The notes: generated from the sequence alone by a model not told the origin. Positions 9,688 to 17,701 are shown, numbered from the stretch's first letter. The stretch: DNA of 64,000 bases from Pedobacter polysacchareus (GCF_019802255.1 NZ_JAHYSS010000006.1:1-64000); one strand, 5' to 3'. Program-made: numbers and translations.

Positions 9688-10429
9688 GGAAAGAAAGACC
9701 AACTGTTTTATCTTGATATACCGGCACCATACTATAACTCAGCGTCTGTTTCCCGATCAGAAGTTTCTTTACATGCGGATATAAGTAATAGGCAATTTTG
9801 GTAGACAGGATTCCAATTCCCGCACCTGCAACCACATCACTCAGCCAATGCTTATTGTTGTACATCCTCAATGTACCTGTAGCTGTCGCTACCGCATATC
9901 CGGCATAGCCGTACCAGGGAGAAACATCTTTATATTCCTGATTTAAAAATTCGGCGGCGGAAAAAGCAGTAGCAGTGTGCCCTGAAGGAAAGGAATTATA
10001 ACCGCTGCCATCTGGCCTTAACCGGTGGGAAGTTTTCTTTAAAATGGATACACTTCCTCCCATAATCGCAGTAGACAATACATAAATCCCTGTCGCATCT
10101 ACCAGACTATGCTTTCCTTTTATTCCAGCAAAATTTAGTGCATAAACCGCAAGTGCCGGCGCAAACTGCGTATAATTATCCAGGTGCGCCGCAAATAATG
10201 GATGGTCTTCCTGAAGTTCGTTTTTTGTAGTTAAATCCAGATCTCTGATTGGATTGTTACCAAAAGACAGCGCTCCATAAGTCAGAAATACTGCAGGAAT
10301 AATCAATGCCTTTACTTTTAAAGGATGATCGTTGGCACGCTGCAGGGCTAAGGAATCAGTGGATTGAACCTGGGCATATAGAAAACCAGGCAAACAAAAT
10401 GCAATTAACAAACAATTCAGCTTTTTCAT
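9674..10429 (-). CDS. PAP2 family phosphatase (first of a tandem pair)
   Basis: This 251-residue exported or membrane protein carries the complete PAP2 (phosphatidic acid phosphatase type 2) signature: a K-x6-RP segment in KKTSHRLRP, PSGH in NSFPSGHTATAF, and R-x5-H-x3-D in RMYNNKHWLSD. The family hydrolyses lipid phosphates or pyrophosphates such as undecaprenyl pyrophosphate, phosphatidate or lipid A phosphates. A signal peptide (LLIAFCLPGFLYAQ) is present. It closely resembles its neighbour at 10492-11235 over the full length, indicating tandem duplication. The last bases overlap the TolC gene, which ties it to the efflux operon. The actual lipid substrate is unknown. Confidence 0.88.
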   Translation of the reverse strand: MKKLNCLLIAFCLPGFLYAQVQSTDSLALQRANDHPLKVKALIIPAVFLTYGALSFGNNPIRDLDLTTKNELQEDHPLFAAHLDNYTQFAPALAVYALNFAGIKGKHSLVDATGIYVLSTAIMGGSVSILKKTSHRLRPDGSGYNSFPSGHTATAFSAAEFLNQEYKDVSPWYGYAGYAVATATGTLRMYNNKHWLSDVVAGAGIGILSTKIAYYLYPHVKKLLIGKQTLSYSMVPVYQDKTVGLSFHGTF

Positions 10430-10491
10430 TATTCAAATGTTTAACTAAAGCTAACACTCAAATATGTAGAAATTCTGTAGTCGGCTGATCT

Positions 10492-11235
10492 TTAAAAAGT
10501 ACCGGACATAGAAAAACCAAGCGTTTTTTGCTGATAGGCTGGCATCACATTGAAATTGCTTTGTTTTCGACCCATAATCAGTTTTTTTAGCTTTGGATAG
10601 ACTAGATAACCCAACTTAGCAGACAAGATGCCTACGCCAGCACCTGCCACCACATCACTTACCCAATGCTTATTGTTATAAAGTCTGAATATTCCTGTAG
10701 TAGTGGCCACCGCATAACCTGCGTAACCAATCCAGGGGGATACCTCCTGATATTCCTGTTTTAAAAATTCTGCAGCTAAAAAAGCAGTAGCCGCATGTCC
10801 GGAAGGAAATGAGTCGTAACTGCTTTCATCAGGGCGTAAACGGTGAGAGCCCTTTTTCCCCAATGCCACCACTCCTGTCATGATGCCCATAGACACGACA
10901 TAATTACCTGTTGCATCAAGGTAGCTATTCTTACCTTTCAGGCCAGCCAGATTAAGGCCATACACTGCTAATGCAGGTACATAGCGCATAAAATCATCGG
11001 CACTTTTAGAGAAAAATGGATGGTCTTCCTGAAGTTCCGCCTGAGTACTGTGGTCAAGATCTTTAATGAAATTATCTCCTTTTGCCATCAAGCCATAACC
11101 TATAAACACCGCAGGTATGATAAAAGGGGCAACTTTAACCTTATTCTTATTGTTTGTTAATGAATCTACCAACTGGCCTTTGGTTATTAAAGAAAAACAC
11201 AACATTAGCAACACGCTACACTTCAATCTCAACAT
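10492..11235 (-). CDS. PAP2 family phosphatase (second of a tandem pair)
   Basis: This 247-residue paralogue of the next gene has the same three motifs: KKGSHRLRP, DSFPSGHAATAF and RLYNNKHWVSD. An N-terminal signal (VLLMLCFSLITKGQ) directs export. The two genes share almost every sequence block, including the C-terminal KTLGFSMSGTF and KTVGLSFHGTF ends, so they are recent duplicates. It is the first gene of the apparent efflux operon; 62 bases separate it from the second copy. Lipid-phosphate phosphatases next to an RND pump suggest a shared role in envelope stress or lipid-linked export, but this is inference. Confidence 0.87.
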   Translation of the reverse strand: MLRLKCSVLLMLCFSLITKGQLVDSLTNNKNKVKVAPFIIPAVFIGYGLMAKGDNFIKDLDHSTQAELQEDHPFFSKSADDFMRYVPALAVYGLNLAGLKGKNSYLDATGNYVVSMGIMTGVVALGKKGSHRLRPDESSYDSFPSGHAATAFLAAEFLKQEYQEVSPWIGYAGYAVATTTGIFRLYNNKHWVSDVVAGAGVGILSAKLGYLVYPKLKKLIMGRKQSNFNVMPAYQQKTLGFSMSGTF

Positions 11236-11312
11236 CTTTATATATATATCTTATTTCTAAATTACCAGTTAATTCTGTAGTAATTCTGTGGCTTAAAAAG
11301 CTTTTCTCAAGC

Positions 11313-11320
11313 TAAATTTG
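11313..11320 (+). promoter_or_regulatory. Possible -7 box for the MscS gene
   Basis: TAAATTTG matches the Bacteroidota -7 consensus TAnnTTTG and lies 74 bases before the chosen MscS start. No clear -33 TTTG was seen, so this is a weak call. Confidence 0.35.
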
Positions 11321-11394
11321 CAGTTTTACAAAAATCAAGCCCATTGATGGCATCATAAATGTGGCTAAGACGCAATTACATAAAAATAAATTAT

Positions 11395-12228
11395 ATGTCC
11401 AAAATTGAAATCACACTGGATCACCTCTTAGACGGCCTAATAGCGCGTATACCGTCTTTTATAGCAGCCATCATCACTTTATTTGTTGGCCTGTATCTGA
11501 TAAAATTTCTACTCCGTTTTTTAACCAATCGCTTTACAAAAGGAAGAATTGACATCTCGCTGTCTAGTTTTTTACTGAGTATTATCAAAGTTGTACTTTA
11601 TGTACTGTTATTATTAACGGTTGCTTCTACACTAGGCATACAAACCACCTCCTTCGTGGCTGTACTGGGTGCCGCAGGCTTAGCGGTAGGTCTAGCCTTA
11701 CAAGGCAGTCTGTCGAATTTTGCTGGCGGTGTCCTGATCTTATTATTTAAACCCTTTAGAGTGGGACATGCCATAGCTACAAATAATGGCGTAAGCGGTA
11801 CGGTACTTAAAATTGACATTCTATACACCACATTAAAGGCTGGCAACGGCACCACTTTATACGCTCCTAATGGCCCTCTGGCGAATGCGGTCATCAATAA
11901 TCTAACTGACAATGACACCAGAATGCTGGAATACGTGATTGGCGTCTCTTACGATTCAGACATCAATGTAGCCAGAAATGAGATTATAAAAGTCCTGGCT
12001 GCAGATCCGCAGATCCTCAAAGACCCTGAACCTAAGGTACTGGTTACTGCTTTAGCGGATAGCTCCATCAACCTGACTATCCGTGCCTGGGCGGCTAACA
12101 GCGAATTCTGGCCAGTATACCACAGAAATTTTCAATTGATCAAAGAAGAACTGGATAAAAACAGCATTGGAATCCCATATCCGCAGCGTGAAGTCCATGT
12201 GATTACAGGAACCGAAACGGTAAAGTAA
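11395..12228 (+). CDS. mscS: MscS family small mechanosensitive channel
   Basis: This inner-membrane channel of about 277 residues opens under membrane tension and releases solutes on hypo-osmotic shock. Three N-terminal membrane helices are followed by the pore-lining segment VLGAAGLAVGLALQGSLSNFAGG, rich in Ala and Gly as in E. coli MscS, then the beta domain (GTVLKIDILYTTLKAGNGTTLYAPNG) and the C-terminal alpha/beta cage ending in YPQREVHV. The start was set at ATG 11395 (MSKIEITL), where the family similarity begins; an in-frame ATG 36 bases upstream would add an unlikely basic leader. The gene is alone on the plus strand and ends in a bidirectional terminator shared with fabF. Confidence 0.9.
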   Translation: MSKIEITLDHLLDGLIARIPSFIAAIITLFVGLYLIKFLLRFLTNRFTKGRIDISLSSFLLSIIKVVLYVLLLLTVASTLGIQTTSFVAVLGAAGLAVGLALQGSLSNFAGGVLILLFKPFRVGHAIATNNGVSGTVLKIDILYTTLKAGNGTTLYAPNGPLANAVINNLTDNDTRMLEYVIGVSYDSDINVARNEIIKVLAADPQILKDPEPKVLVTALADSSINLTIRAWAANSEFWPVYHRNFQLIKEELDKNSIGIPYPQREVHVITGTETVK

Positions 12229-12265
12229 GCTCCGTTACAGGTCTGTAAAATAAAAATGAGCACAT

Positions 12266-12302
12266 AAAAAACGAGCGTATCCAAAAGACACGCTCGTTTT
12301 TT
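12266..12302. terminator. Bidirectional terminator between mscS and fabF
   Basis: AAAAAACGAGCGT at 12266-12278 pairs perfectly with ACGCTCGTTTTTT at 12290-12302. The A and T tracts on either side allow termination in both directions, fitting the convergent genes. Confidence 0.9.
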
Positions 12303-12320
12303 GTATAACGAAGCAACTGC

Positions 12321-13574
12321 TTATTTACCTTCGTACTTTTTGAAGATGGATGTAGCGGTATGCCCGCCAAAACCAAAAGTATTGTTCATTACATAGTTGA
12401 CCTTTTTAGCGACTGACTTTCCTAAAACGATGTTTAATCCTTCAGGCATCGCTTCATCCAAATTCTCTGTATTTATAGTAGCCGGAACCATATCATGCTG
12501 TGCAGAAAGGATACTGATTACACTTTCAATTGCACCTGCAGCACCCAATAAATGGCCTGTCATAGATTTTGTTCCGCTGATCAATACCGGAGCGTCATTG
12601 AATACTTTTTTGATTCCGATCAATTCACTTAAATCACCAAGACCTGTTGAAGTCGCGTGTGCATTGATATAATCAATTTTTTCAGGCTCAATTCCAGCAT
12701 CCTTCAATGCTTTTTTCATACCTTGAACCGCACCTAATCCCTGAGGGTGTGTTCCTGTTAAGTGGTAAGCATCAGCAGCCATACCGCCACCAACCATCTC
12801 ACCATAAATAGTAGCACCTCTGGCAATTGCATAATCGTAATCTTCCAGGATCAGGGCGGCAGCACCTTCAGCGATCACAAAACCATCTCTGTCTTTATCG
12901 AATGGGCGTGAAGCTTTTTCAGGATCATCATTTCTTTTTGACAAAGCCTGAGCACCATTAAATCCTCCCACAGAAGAATCCGTGATAGCAGCCTCAGAAC
13001 CACCTGCGATCATGATATTTGCTTTTCCTAATCTGATCGTATCGAAGGCACTGATAATCGCAGTGTTTGAAGAAGCACAGGCAGAAACAGTACAATAGTT
13101 CGGTCCGTGCAGACTGTTACGGATAGAGATGACTCCAGCCGCGATATCCACAATCATTTTAGGAATAAAATAAGGGCTGAATCTTGGAGTACCATCACCC
13201 GTATGGTATTCTTTCAATTGCTGTTCAAAAGTACCGATTCCTCCGTTTCCAGTTGCCCAGATCACACCAACTTCACAGCGGTCTTCTTCAGACATGGCAG
13301 AGAAATCAAGTCCTGAAGCTTTAATCGCCTGGTCACTTGCTGCAATAGCATATTGAGTATAGACATCATACTTTTTGATTTCTTTTTTCTCAACGTAATC
13401 TTCTGCGTTAAAGTCTTTGACCTCACAGGCAAAATGAGTTTTAAATTTGGTAGAATCAAACTTTGTGATTGGTCCTACTCCACTCTTACCTGCCAGGATA
13501 TTCTTCCACAATTCATCTACAGAATTTCCTAATGGACTAATAACACCCATACCGGTTACGACTACTCTTTTCAT
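12321..13574 (-). CDS. fabF: Beta-ketoacyl-ACP synthase II
   Basis: FabF condenses malonyl-ACP with a growing acyl-ACP in fatty-acid elongation in the cytoplasm. The 417-residue length is typical. The catalytic triad is complete: C166 in TVSACASSNTA, H306 in NAHATSTGLGD and H341 in MTGHLLGAAGAIE. The thiolase-fold N-terminus (KRVVVTGMGVISPLGN) and the C-terminal FGFGGHTATSIF are standard. The gene follows the hotdog thioesterase gene by 50 bases on the same strand and may be cotranscribed. No acpP gene is adjacent, so this may be the only fabF or a second copy; the window cannot decide. Confidence 0.95.
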   Translation of the reverse strand: MKRVVVTGMGVISPLGNSVDELWKNILAGKSGVGPITKFDSTKFKTHFACEVKDFNAEDYVEKKEIKKYDVYTQYAIAASDQAIKASGLDFSAMSEEDRCEVGVIWATGNGGIGTFEQQLKEYHTGDGTPRFSPYFIPKMIVDIAAGVISIRNSLHGPNYCTVSACASSNTAIISAFDTIRLGKANIMIAGGSEAAITDSSVGGFNGAQALSKRNDDPEKASRPFDKDRDGFVIAEGAAALILEDYDYAIARGATIYGEMVGGGMAADAYHLTGTHPQGLGAVQGMKKALKDAGIEPEKIDYINAHATSTGLGDLSELIGIKKVFNDAPVLISGTKSMTGHLLGAAGAIESVISILSAQHDMVPATINTENLDEAMPEGLNIVLGKSVAKKVNYVMNNTFGFGGHTATSIFKKYEGK

Positions 13575-13624
13575 CCTATTTTTTTATTTTATTTAATATT
13601 GTTAAGGCTAATGCCCTTGTATTT

Positions 13625-14083
13625 TTATTTATCTGTTGTACTGTCTTCGGGTTTTCTTCTTTCCGTCCGCAGTAGATTACTATAACCTTTTGCAATGAGC
13701 CGTGTTCTGCTTTTGTTCCAGACCTCACAGGTTACATTGGCAATTTGCAGGCCTTTCTTTACCATTATTGTTTCTGCAATAATCAGGTCTTCTTCTTTTG
13801 CAGCGGCGAAATAATCCACTACCAGGTTGATCGTTACATAGTAATACGGTTCATCATAGGCAAACAGTGTAGCTCCGATGGCATCATCAATAATGGCAGC
13901 AGTAATACCGCCATGCAGGATTCCCATAGGATTGGTCATTTCTTCCCTCACCTTATGCTGTAATATCAGCTTCCCCCTTTCTACCGCTAGAACCGTTGGC
14001 TTTAACCAGTTCAATACCGGCGACAAAGAGGTCTTCATCTCTTGTCCGATGTGCTGTTTAAAAAATTCCGAGGGTTTAAGCAT
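13625..14083 (-). CDS. PaaI family hotdog thioesterase
   Basis: This 152-residue cytoplasmic protein has the hotdog-fold PaaI signature NPMGILHGGITAAIIDDAIG at residues 51-70, where the HGG turn and the following Asp form the acyl-CoA binding and catalytic site. The core strand VTINLVVDYFAAA follows. The family hydrolyses acyl- or aryl-CoA thioesters. The gene lies directly upstream of fabF in the same direction, which suggests a lipid or acyl-chain housekeeping function rather than phenylacetate degradation; no other paa genes are present. Confidence 0.82.
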   Translation of the reverse strand: MLKPSEFFKQHIGQEMKTSLSPVLNWLKPTVLAVERGKLILQHKVREEMTNPMGILHGGITAAIIDDAIGATLFAYDEPYYYVTINLVVDYFAAAKEEDLIIAETIMVKKGLQIANVTCEVWNKSRTRLIAKGYSNLLRTERRKPEDSTTDK

Positions 14084-14114
14084 CTATTCCTAGTTTAAGG
14101 TGAATCAATTAAGA

Positions 14115-14147
14115 TTTTTAGATCCACACCGCTGTGGAAGCTAAAAA
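14115..14147. terminator. Hairpin after the 14217 gene
   Basis: TTTTTAG at 14115-14121 pairs with CTAAAAA at 14141-14147 and TCCACA pairs with TGTGGA inside it. The flanking A and T runs suit a terminator for the minus-strand gene ending at 14217. Confidence 0.5.
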
Positions 14148-14216
14148 TTCCACGGCGCAAATATACCCACCCTTAGTTGAAAAACAAACTAAAAGGCCGA
14201 ATGAATGCGGAAAAGA

Positions 14217-14651
14217 CTAGTTAACGATCGCTGCAGCCTGTGTTTGAACAGCCATTTTCTCCGTTTCTATGGCAGTCAACCCTTTATTGATCTCATTGTA
14301 CATATTTAATGCATCCGGATGTAATGCGAGAATTCCATTTACCTGCTGTGTATTTCCAACCGCCAATTGTTCATTTAACAAGACCACATCTGCAGCATTC
14401 AACTGCTTGTTTTCGAATTTAGCCGTCCAATGGTTGATAAAACCAGTCATTTGTTTAGTTTCCATTTCCTGGGTAATTGGACTTAGGCTCTTTTTCAATA
14501 GCGATGCTTCATAGCTAGCCGGACTGCACATTGGATTAAAAGCCTTCAGAAAAGGCATATTGTACTGATTTAACTTTTTGAAAGCACTAAAAAGATAAGG
14601 TAGTACTACGATAGTAAGGAGGATTAAAGCGCCGATTGTTAGGTAATTCAT
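14217..14651 (-). CDS. Single-pass membrane protein of unknown function
   Basis: I do not recognise a family. From the ATG at 14651 the product is about 144 residues, with one N-terminal membrane helix (YLTIGALILLTIVVLPYLF) and a mostly helical soluble tail rich in Gln, Asn and Lys. Longer starts at 14678 and 14699 only add a polar leader before the helix. The tail has a pattern of short amphipathic segments (NHWTAKFENKQLNAADVVLL, ALHPDALNMYNEIN). It is monocistronic by spacing and has a hairpin terminator downstream. An envelope-associated role is a guess from topology alone. Confidence 0.6.
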   Translation of the reverse strand: MNYLTIGALILLTIVVLPYLFSAFKKLNQYNMPFLKAFNPMCSPASYEASLLKKSLSPITQEMETKQMTGFINHWTAKFENKQLNAADVVLLNEQLAVGNTQQVNGILALHPDALNMYNEINKGLTAIETEKMAVQTQAAAIVN

Positions 14652-14741
14652 ATTTAAGCTTAGGTTTGATCTTTTCATTCCTACCGGATCCATCGGCAAG
14701 AGATGGTAAAAGTAATAGAAAAATAAGGAATTTGGAAAACA

Positions 14742-14913
14742 CTAAACATACCATTCCATCCATTTGCGGAGCCAGCCTACGCGTTCGCTGATAAACCTGG
14801 GTGTAAAAAAGAAATTTGACCAGTCTTCAAAATGGTCATGATGGAATTTGAAATAGAAGATCCACCAGGCAAAAACCAAAGTAAATAATGTACATATAAA
14901 GAAGCCAGGTCAT
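14742..14913 (-). pseudogene. Small membrane protein gene with apparent frameshift
   Basis: A coding-like stretch on the minus strand reads FTLVFAWWIFYFKFHHDHFE and on to a TAG at 14742-14744, ending in WLRKWMEWYV. It combines a membrane helix with a charged, aromatic-rich tail and looks like a real protein of about 55 residues. In that frame a TGA lies just upstream and there is no ATG. An ATG at 14913 in another frame gives MTWLLYMYI, which would join smoothly if one base were removed near 14885. Either the gene is broken, the sequence has a one-base error, or translation begins at a TTG within the frame. Confidence 0.4.
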
Positions 14914-14986
14914 TGACCAGGTGTCCTTTTCTGATTATTTAGGTGATGACCGGCCAAAACAATGACCTGTATCATCTTAACACCCC

Positions 14987-15463
14987 TTAATTCAGGTTGG
15001 AAATAGAAGAGATTACCGTCTGGGTACAGCGCACATGACAGCAGTTGCTTAAAAAACAACTCATCACCTTCAAAAGTGCAGGCATACCAAATGGTTTCTG
15101 CAAGAAAGCATTACAATTGAAAGCTGCTAAAGATAAAAAGGTCTTAGGAAGGCTGGAATAGATGACTACGGGAATCCGACAAGTCCGCTGGCAACTTCTT
15201 AACTGCGCACAAAGTTCTCCTCCGTTTGAGCAGGGCAGCAAGTATTCCGTTAGGACTAAATCAGGCCTAAAGTCCTCTGCGAGCGGAACAATATCCGTCA
15301 CCTGGTGATAGATTCTATGCTGCAATCCTAATTTCTGAAAAGCTCCAGACAGTCGGTTGCAAAGCATTTTGTCGTTATCCACAACGATTATCCTTGCTGG
15401 TCGGATTTGTAAAATTGGATAATTTTCCAGTCTATTGTGTTGTTGCAAATTTACCATGAGCAT
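14987..15463 (-). CDS. Single-domain receiver protein with Glu at the phospho-acceptor site
   Basis: The product of about 158 residues is a stand-alone response-regulator receiver domain. The phosphorylation-site strand reads PDLVLTEYLLP, with Glu where the family has the phosphorylated Asp. One of the two acidic Mg-binding residues is also changed (VVDND). The conserved Ser/Thr (VVIYSS) and the Lys-Pro switch (FLQKPFG) are kept. The C-terminus is Cys-rich (SCFLSNCCHVRC). With Glu at that site it probably cannot be phosphorylated and may mimic the active state. No kinase gene is adjacent. The start was placed at ATG 15463; ATG 15457 is equally possible. Confidence 0.75.
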   Translation of the reverse strand: MLMVNLQQHNRLENYPILQIRPARIIVVDNDKMLCNRLSGAFQKLGLQHRIYHQVTDIVPLAEDFRPDLVLTEYLLPCSNGGELCAQLRSCQRTCRIPVVIYSSLPKTFLSLAAFNCNAFLQKPFGMPALLKVMSCFLSNCCHVRCTQTVISSISNLN

Positions 15464-15605
15464 CAATTTTCTATAAATTTACGAGAATATATCCCGGCTC
15501 ACACCCGTTTTTATACGGTTACACACTACAATAAATACCTGTTTTACAGACCAGTTAAACCCAGAGTATTTAAATCAATCAAAACAACTGGAAAAATAGA
15601 AATAA

Positions 15606-15974
15606 TTAGAATTGAATTGGCTTCTTCGCGCTAAAACCTCCGCAGTCATATTTTGCTGCTGGTTTGATCAGCAGGTAAATACCCAGCCCGATGAACACCA
15701 ATGCTGCTTTAAATCCGGAAAGGTCAATAAAGGGCAGATCGCTTAGCGTATATACACCTCCTATGATCACAAGGATCAGCCAGCCTGATACTTTAAAGTC
15801 TTTTTGATAGCCAATCCACAAGCCTATGCCCAGCATAATCGTATGCCATGACAGTACCCAGCGTGGAATCCCCAGACCTAAGTTATCCAGGATCATGATT
15901 AAACCTACTGCGACAATAACTGCCCCTGCAGCAACATTAAAGTTAAATTTGTGTTTTTTTATCTGCGTTTCCAT
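15606..15974 (-). CDS. LiaF/DUF5668-like four-helix membrane protein
   Basis: This protein of about 122 residues has four predicted membrane helices with the Gly-rich pattern of the LiaF N-terminal or DUF5668 family: GAVIVAVGLIMILDNLGLG, TIMLGIGLWIGY, WLILVIIGGVYTL and ALVFIGLGIYLLIKP. Related proteins sense or respond to envelope stress, or form small envelope subunits. The start at ATG 15974 (METQIKKHK) is preferred over the far upstream codon because the family begins there. It follows the DUF4833 gene on the same strand, with a nested inverted repeat between them that may lie in its leader. Confidence 0.7.
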   Translation of the reverse strand: METQIKKHKFNFNVAAGAVIVAVGLIMILDNLGLGIPRWVLSWHTIMLGIGLWIGYQKDFKVSGWLILVIIGGVYTLSDLPFIDLSGFKAALVFIGLGIYLLIKPAAKYDCGGFSAKKPIQF

Positions 15975-16016
15975 ATTCTTTTTTTCTTCAAAACTATGGA
16001 GGAGCGCAATGCAGAT

Positions 16017-16083
16017 CAAGCGATCTATGTTGTACTTCCGTATGCTATCGGTAAAATGCGGAAAAACACCGGTAGATCGCTTG
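16017..16083. repeat. Nested inverted repeat between the DUF4833 and LiaF-like genes
   Basis: CAAGCGATCTA at 16017-16027 pairs perfectly with TAGATCGCTTG at 16073-16083. Inside, TTCCGTAT at 16036-16043 pairs with ATGCGGAA at 16056-16063 with one G-T pair. The element begins 4 bases after the DUF4833 stop and could be a terminator-like hairpin or a structured leader of the next gene. Confidence 0.6.
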
Positions 16084-16087
16084 TCTA

Positions 16088-16669
16088 TTAAACCTTGATT
16101 CGTTCGATAACTGGCGTATCAGTAGCTGTATTGATTCCGCTCAGCTCTACATATTTCACATTTGGAAGCCAAAAAGAGCCGCCTTCAATTCTTACAAAGA
16201 TCTTATTCAATTCAATTTTCTTATTGTTCAGTGTGACATAAACATGGAACTTCTGATCTTCTTTTGAGACCATCAAATACATAGGAATCTTTTTATGGGA
16301 CACAAAACGAATCTCATACTGATCTTTTCCAATCTCTTTAGTTTGGATGCCGTAGGCGAACTTACGCTGGATATAGCTCAAATCTTTTTTCTCTCCGTTA
16401 TCATCATAACGCAGCCAATACACCAATAATGGTTCTGCCCTGTTGACCTCACCTTTTGCATTTAAATTCAGTTCATAAATGATGGTATTAGTATTGGGGT
16501 CTCTTTGCAAATAGAACAGCTGATTCTTGATTCCTTTTGGCGTTGGAAATTTTAATGGGGAAGGATCACTGCGGTCAGCAGTCTGCGCATTTACCGTAAA
16601 AACGGTCAGCATAAAAATAAACAGTGCTAAACTGGCACGGCTTATTTTAGTGAAAATCATAGTAGTCAT
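16088..16669 (-). CDS. DUF4833 domain exported protein
   Basis: This 193-residue protein has a signal peptide (FIFMLTVFTVNAQ) and then a domain matching DUF4833 as I know it from Bacteroidota, with the phrase NQLFYLQRDPNTNTIIYELN followed by LVYWLRYDDNGEKKDLSYIQ and FAYGI. The C-terminal part contains KFHVYVTLNNKKIELNKIFV and ends at ERIKV. The function is unknown; location should be periplasmic or secreted. It is preceded by a possible -7 box about 65 bases upstream and followed closely by the inverted repeat described at 16017. Confidence 0.75.
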   Translation of the reverse strand: MTTMIFTKISRASLALFIFMLTVFTVNAQTADRSDPSPLKFPTPKGIKNQLFYLQRDPNTNTIIYELNLNAKGEVNRAEPLLVYWLRYDDNGEKKDLSYIQRKFAYGIQTKEIGKDQYEIRFVSHKKIPMYLMVSKEDQKFHVYVTLNNKKIELNKIFVRIEGGSFWLPNVKYVELSGINTATDTPVIERIKV

Positions 16670-16733
16670 TGTGTTTTTATTTTACTCCGGTTAAGCAGCC
16701 CTGTTATTAAGTCTGAGGGGAATAAGATAGCTA

Positions 16734-16741
16734 CAAAGCTA
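16734..16741 (-). promoter_or_regulatory. Possible -7 box for the DUF4833 gene
   Basis: The minus strand reads TAGCTTTG, matching TAnnTTTG, about 65 bases upstream of the gene start at 16669. A TTG lies 17 bases further upstream but is not a clear -33 element. Confidence 0.4.
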
Positions 16742-16967
16742 TAGATTTCTAAAAACAACTTATCCAGTGGATTGTCAAAATAATGGTATGAACTGAATTT
16801 TTACAGCCCGATTTTTCAGCCGGGAGCTTACATTTCAGTTGAGCGGCAAAAAAACGCTTCGCCTCAGTAAATCTAAACTAATACCTTAATTTACAAACAC
16901 AAAACACTGAATATAAATACAATATAATTGAATTAATAATTTGTTTTAATCAAATGATTAACGCAAA

Positions 16968-17597
16968 TTATCGCGCAGAAAGCGTTTTTAGCATGGCTTC
17001 TATCCAAATTGGAATCCAATGTTTTCGCTCTTCCATCAGCTGATCAAATTCAGCCTTTCCTTGTTCCCCCGCGCCTTTTAAAACCGGACTGCTGATAAAA
17101 GGAAAAACGAGCAGCCCCAGCAGGTTCATGATAAAATGCATGGGATCTACCTTCATCTGAGTAGTCGCTTCCAGCTGTTTGTAAAAGTTAGATTCGATCA
17201 GCATTTCCTTCACATTTAGATTGGCATCCATCCTGGATGGGTTTGCCCTGATTTCAGTCAGGATGAACAAGAGCAGATCGGGGTGACTTTTCAAAAGATC
17301 TATGTAGTGTCCTGCAATTCCTGCGATCTTATCCTTAAGTACCGTATTTACATCGTTCAAAATCTCTTCCAATCCCAGTAAAAAAAGCTGGAGACTTTCT
17401 TCCATCACTACATCAAACAACTTCTCTTTACTTCTGAAATAATAGTTGAGCAAGGCCAGATTTATACCTGCCTCCACAGCAATATCCCTGGTCCTTGCGG
17501 CTGCAAATCCTTTCTCTACAAACAGCTTGGTAGCCGCTTGCTTAATCTTTTCTTCAGTAGTCAGCGCCAGGGCCATCAATGTTTCTTTCTCTGCCAT
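16968..17597 (-). CDS. TetR/AcrR family transcriptional regulator
   Basis: This 209-residue protein has the TetR N-terminal helix-turn-helix at about residues 12-60: KIKQAATKLFVEKGFAAART, then DIAVEAGINLALLNYYFRSKEKLF. The C-terminal half is an all-helical ligand domain of the CecR/YbiH kind, ending in HWIPIWIEAMLKTL. TetR proteins usually repress neighbouring genes until a small ligand binds. No obvious target is adjacent: DUF5686 lies upstream in the same direction, separated by a terminator. A -7-like box stands 33 bases before the start. Confidence 0.9.
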   Translation of the reverse strand: MAEKETLMALALTTEEKIKQAATKLFVEKGFAAARTRDIAVEAGINLALLNYYFRSKEKLFDVVMEESLQLFLLGLEEILNDVNTVLKDKIAGIAGHYIDLLKSHPDLLLFILTEIRANPSRMDANLNVKEMLIESNFYKQLEATTQMKVDPMHFIMNLLGLLVFPFISSPVLKGAGEQGKAEFDQLMEERKHWIPIWIEAMLKTLSAR

Positions 17598-17629
17598 TTA
17601 TCAATTGAGTAGTTTCATTCTTCTCTTCG

Positions 17630-17637
17630 CAAAGATA
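17630..17637 (-). promoter_or_regulatory. Possible -7 box for the tetR gene
   Basis: The minus strand reads TATCTTTG, a match to TAnnTTTG, 33 bases before the start codon at 17597 and after the terminator of the DUF5686 gene. Confidence 0.4.
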
Positions 17638-17665
17638 GCTAATCCTCTAAAGCGGATTTCAAAAA

Positions 17666-17701
17666 AAAAGCGCTGTAGGGGCCCAGCCCTGCAGCGCTTT
17701 T
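17666..17701 (-). terminator. Terminator after the DUF5686 gene
   Basis: AAAAGCGCTG and CAGCGCTTTT close a long GC-rich stem with TAGGG/CCCTG inside. On the minus strand it runs into a tract of nine T residues, 20 bases after the stop codon at 17722. Confidence 0.9.
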
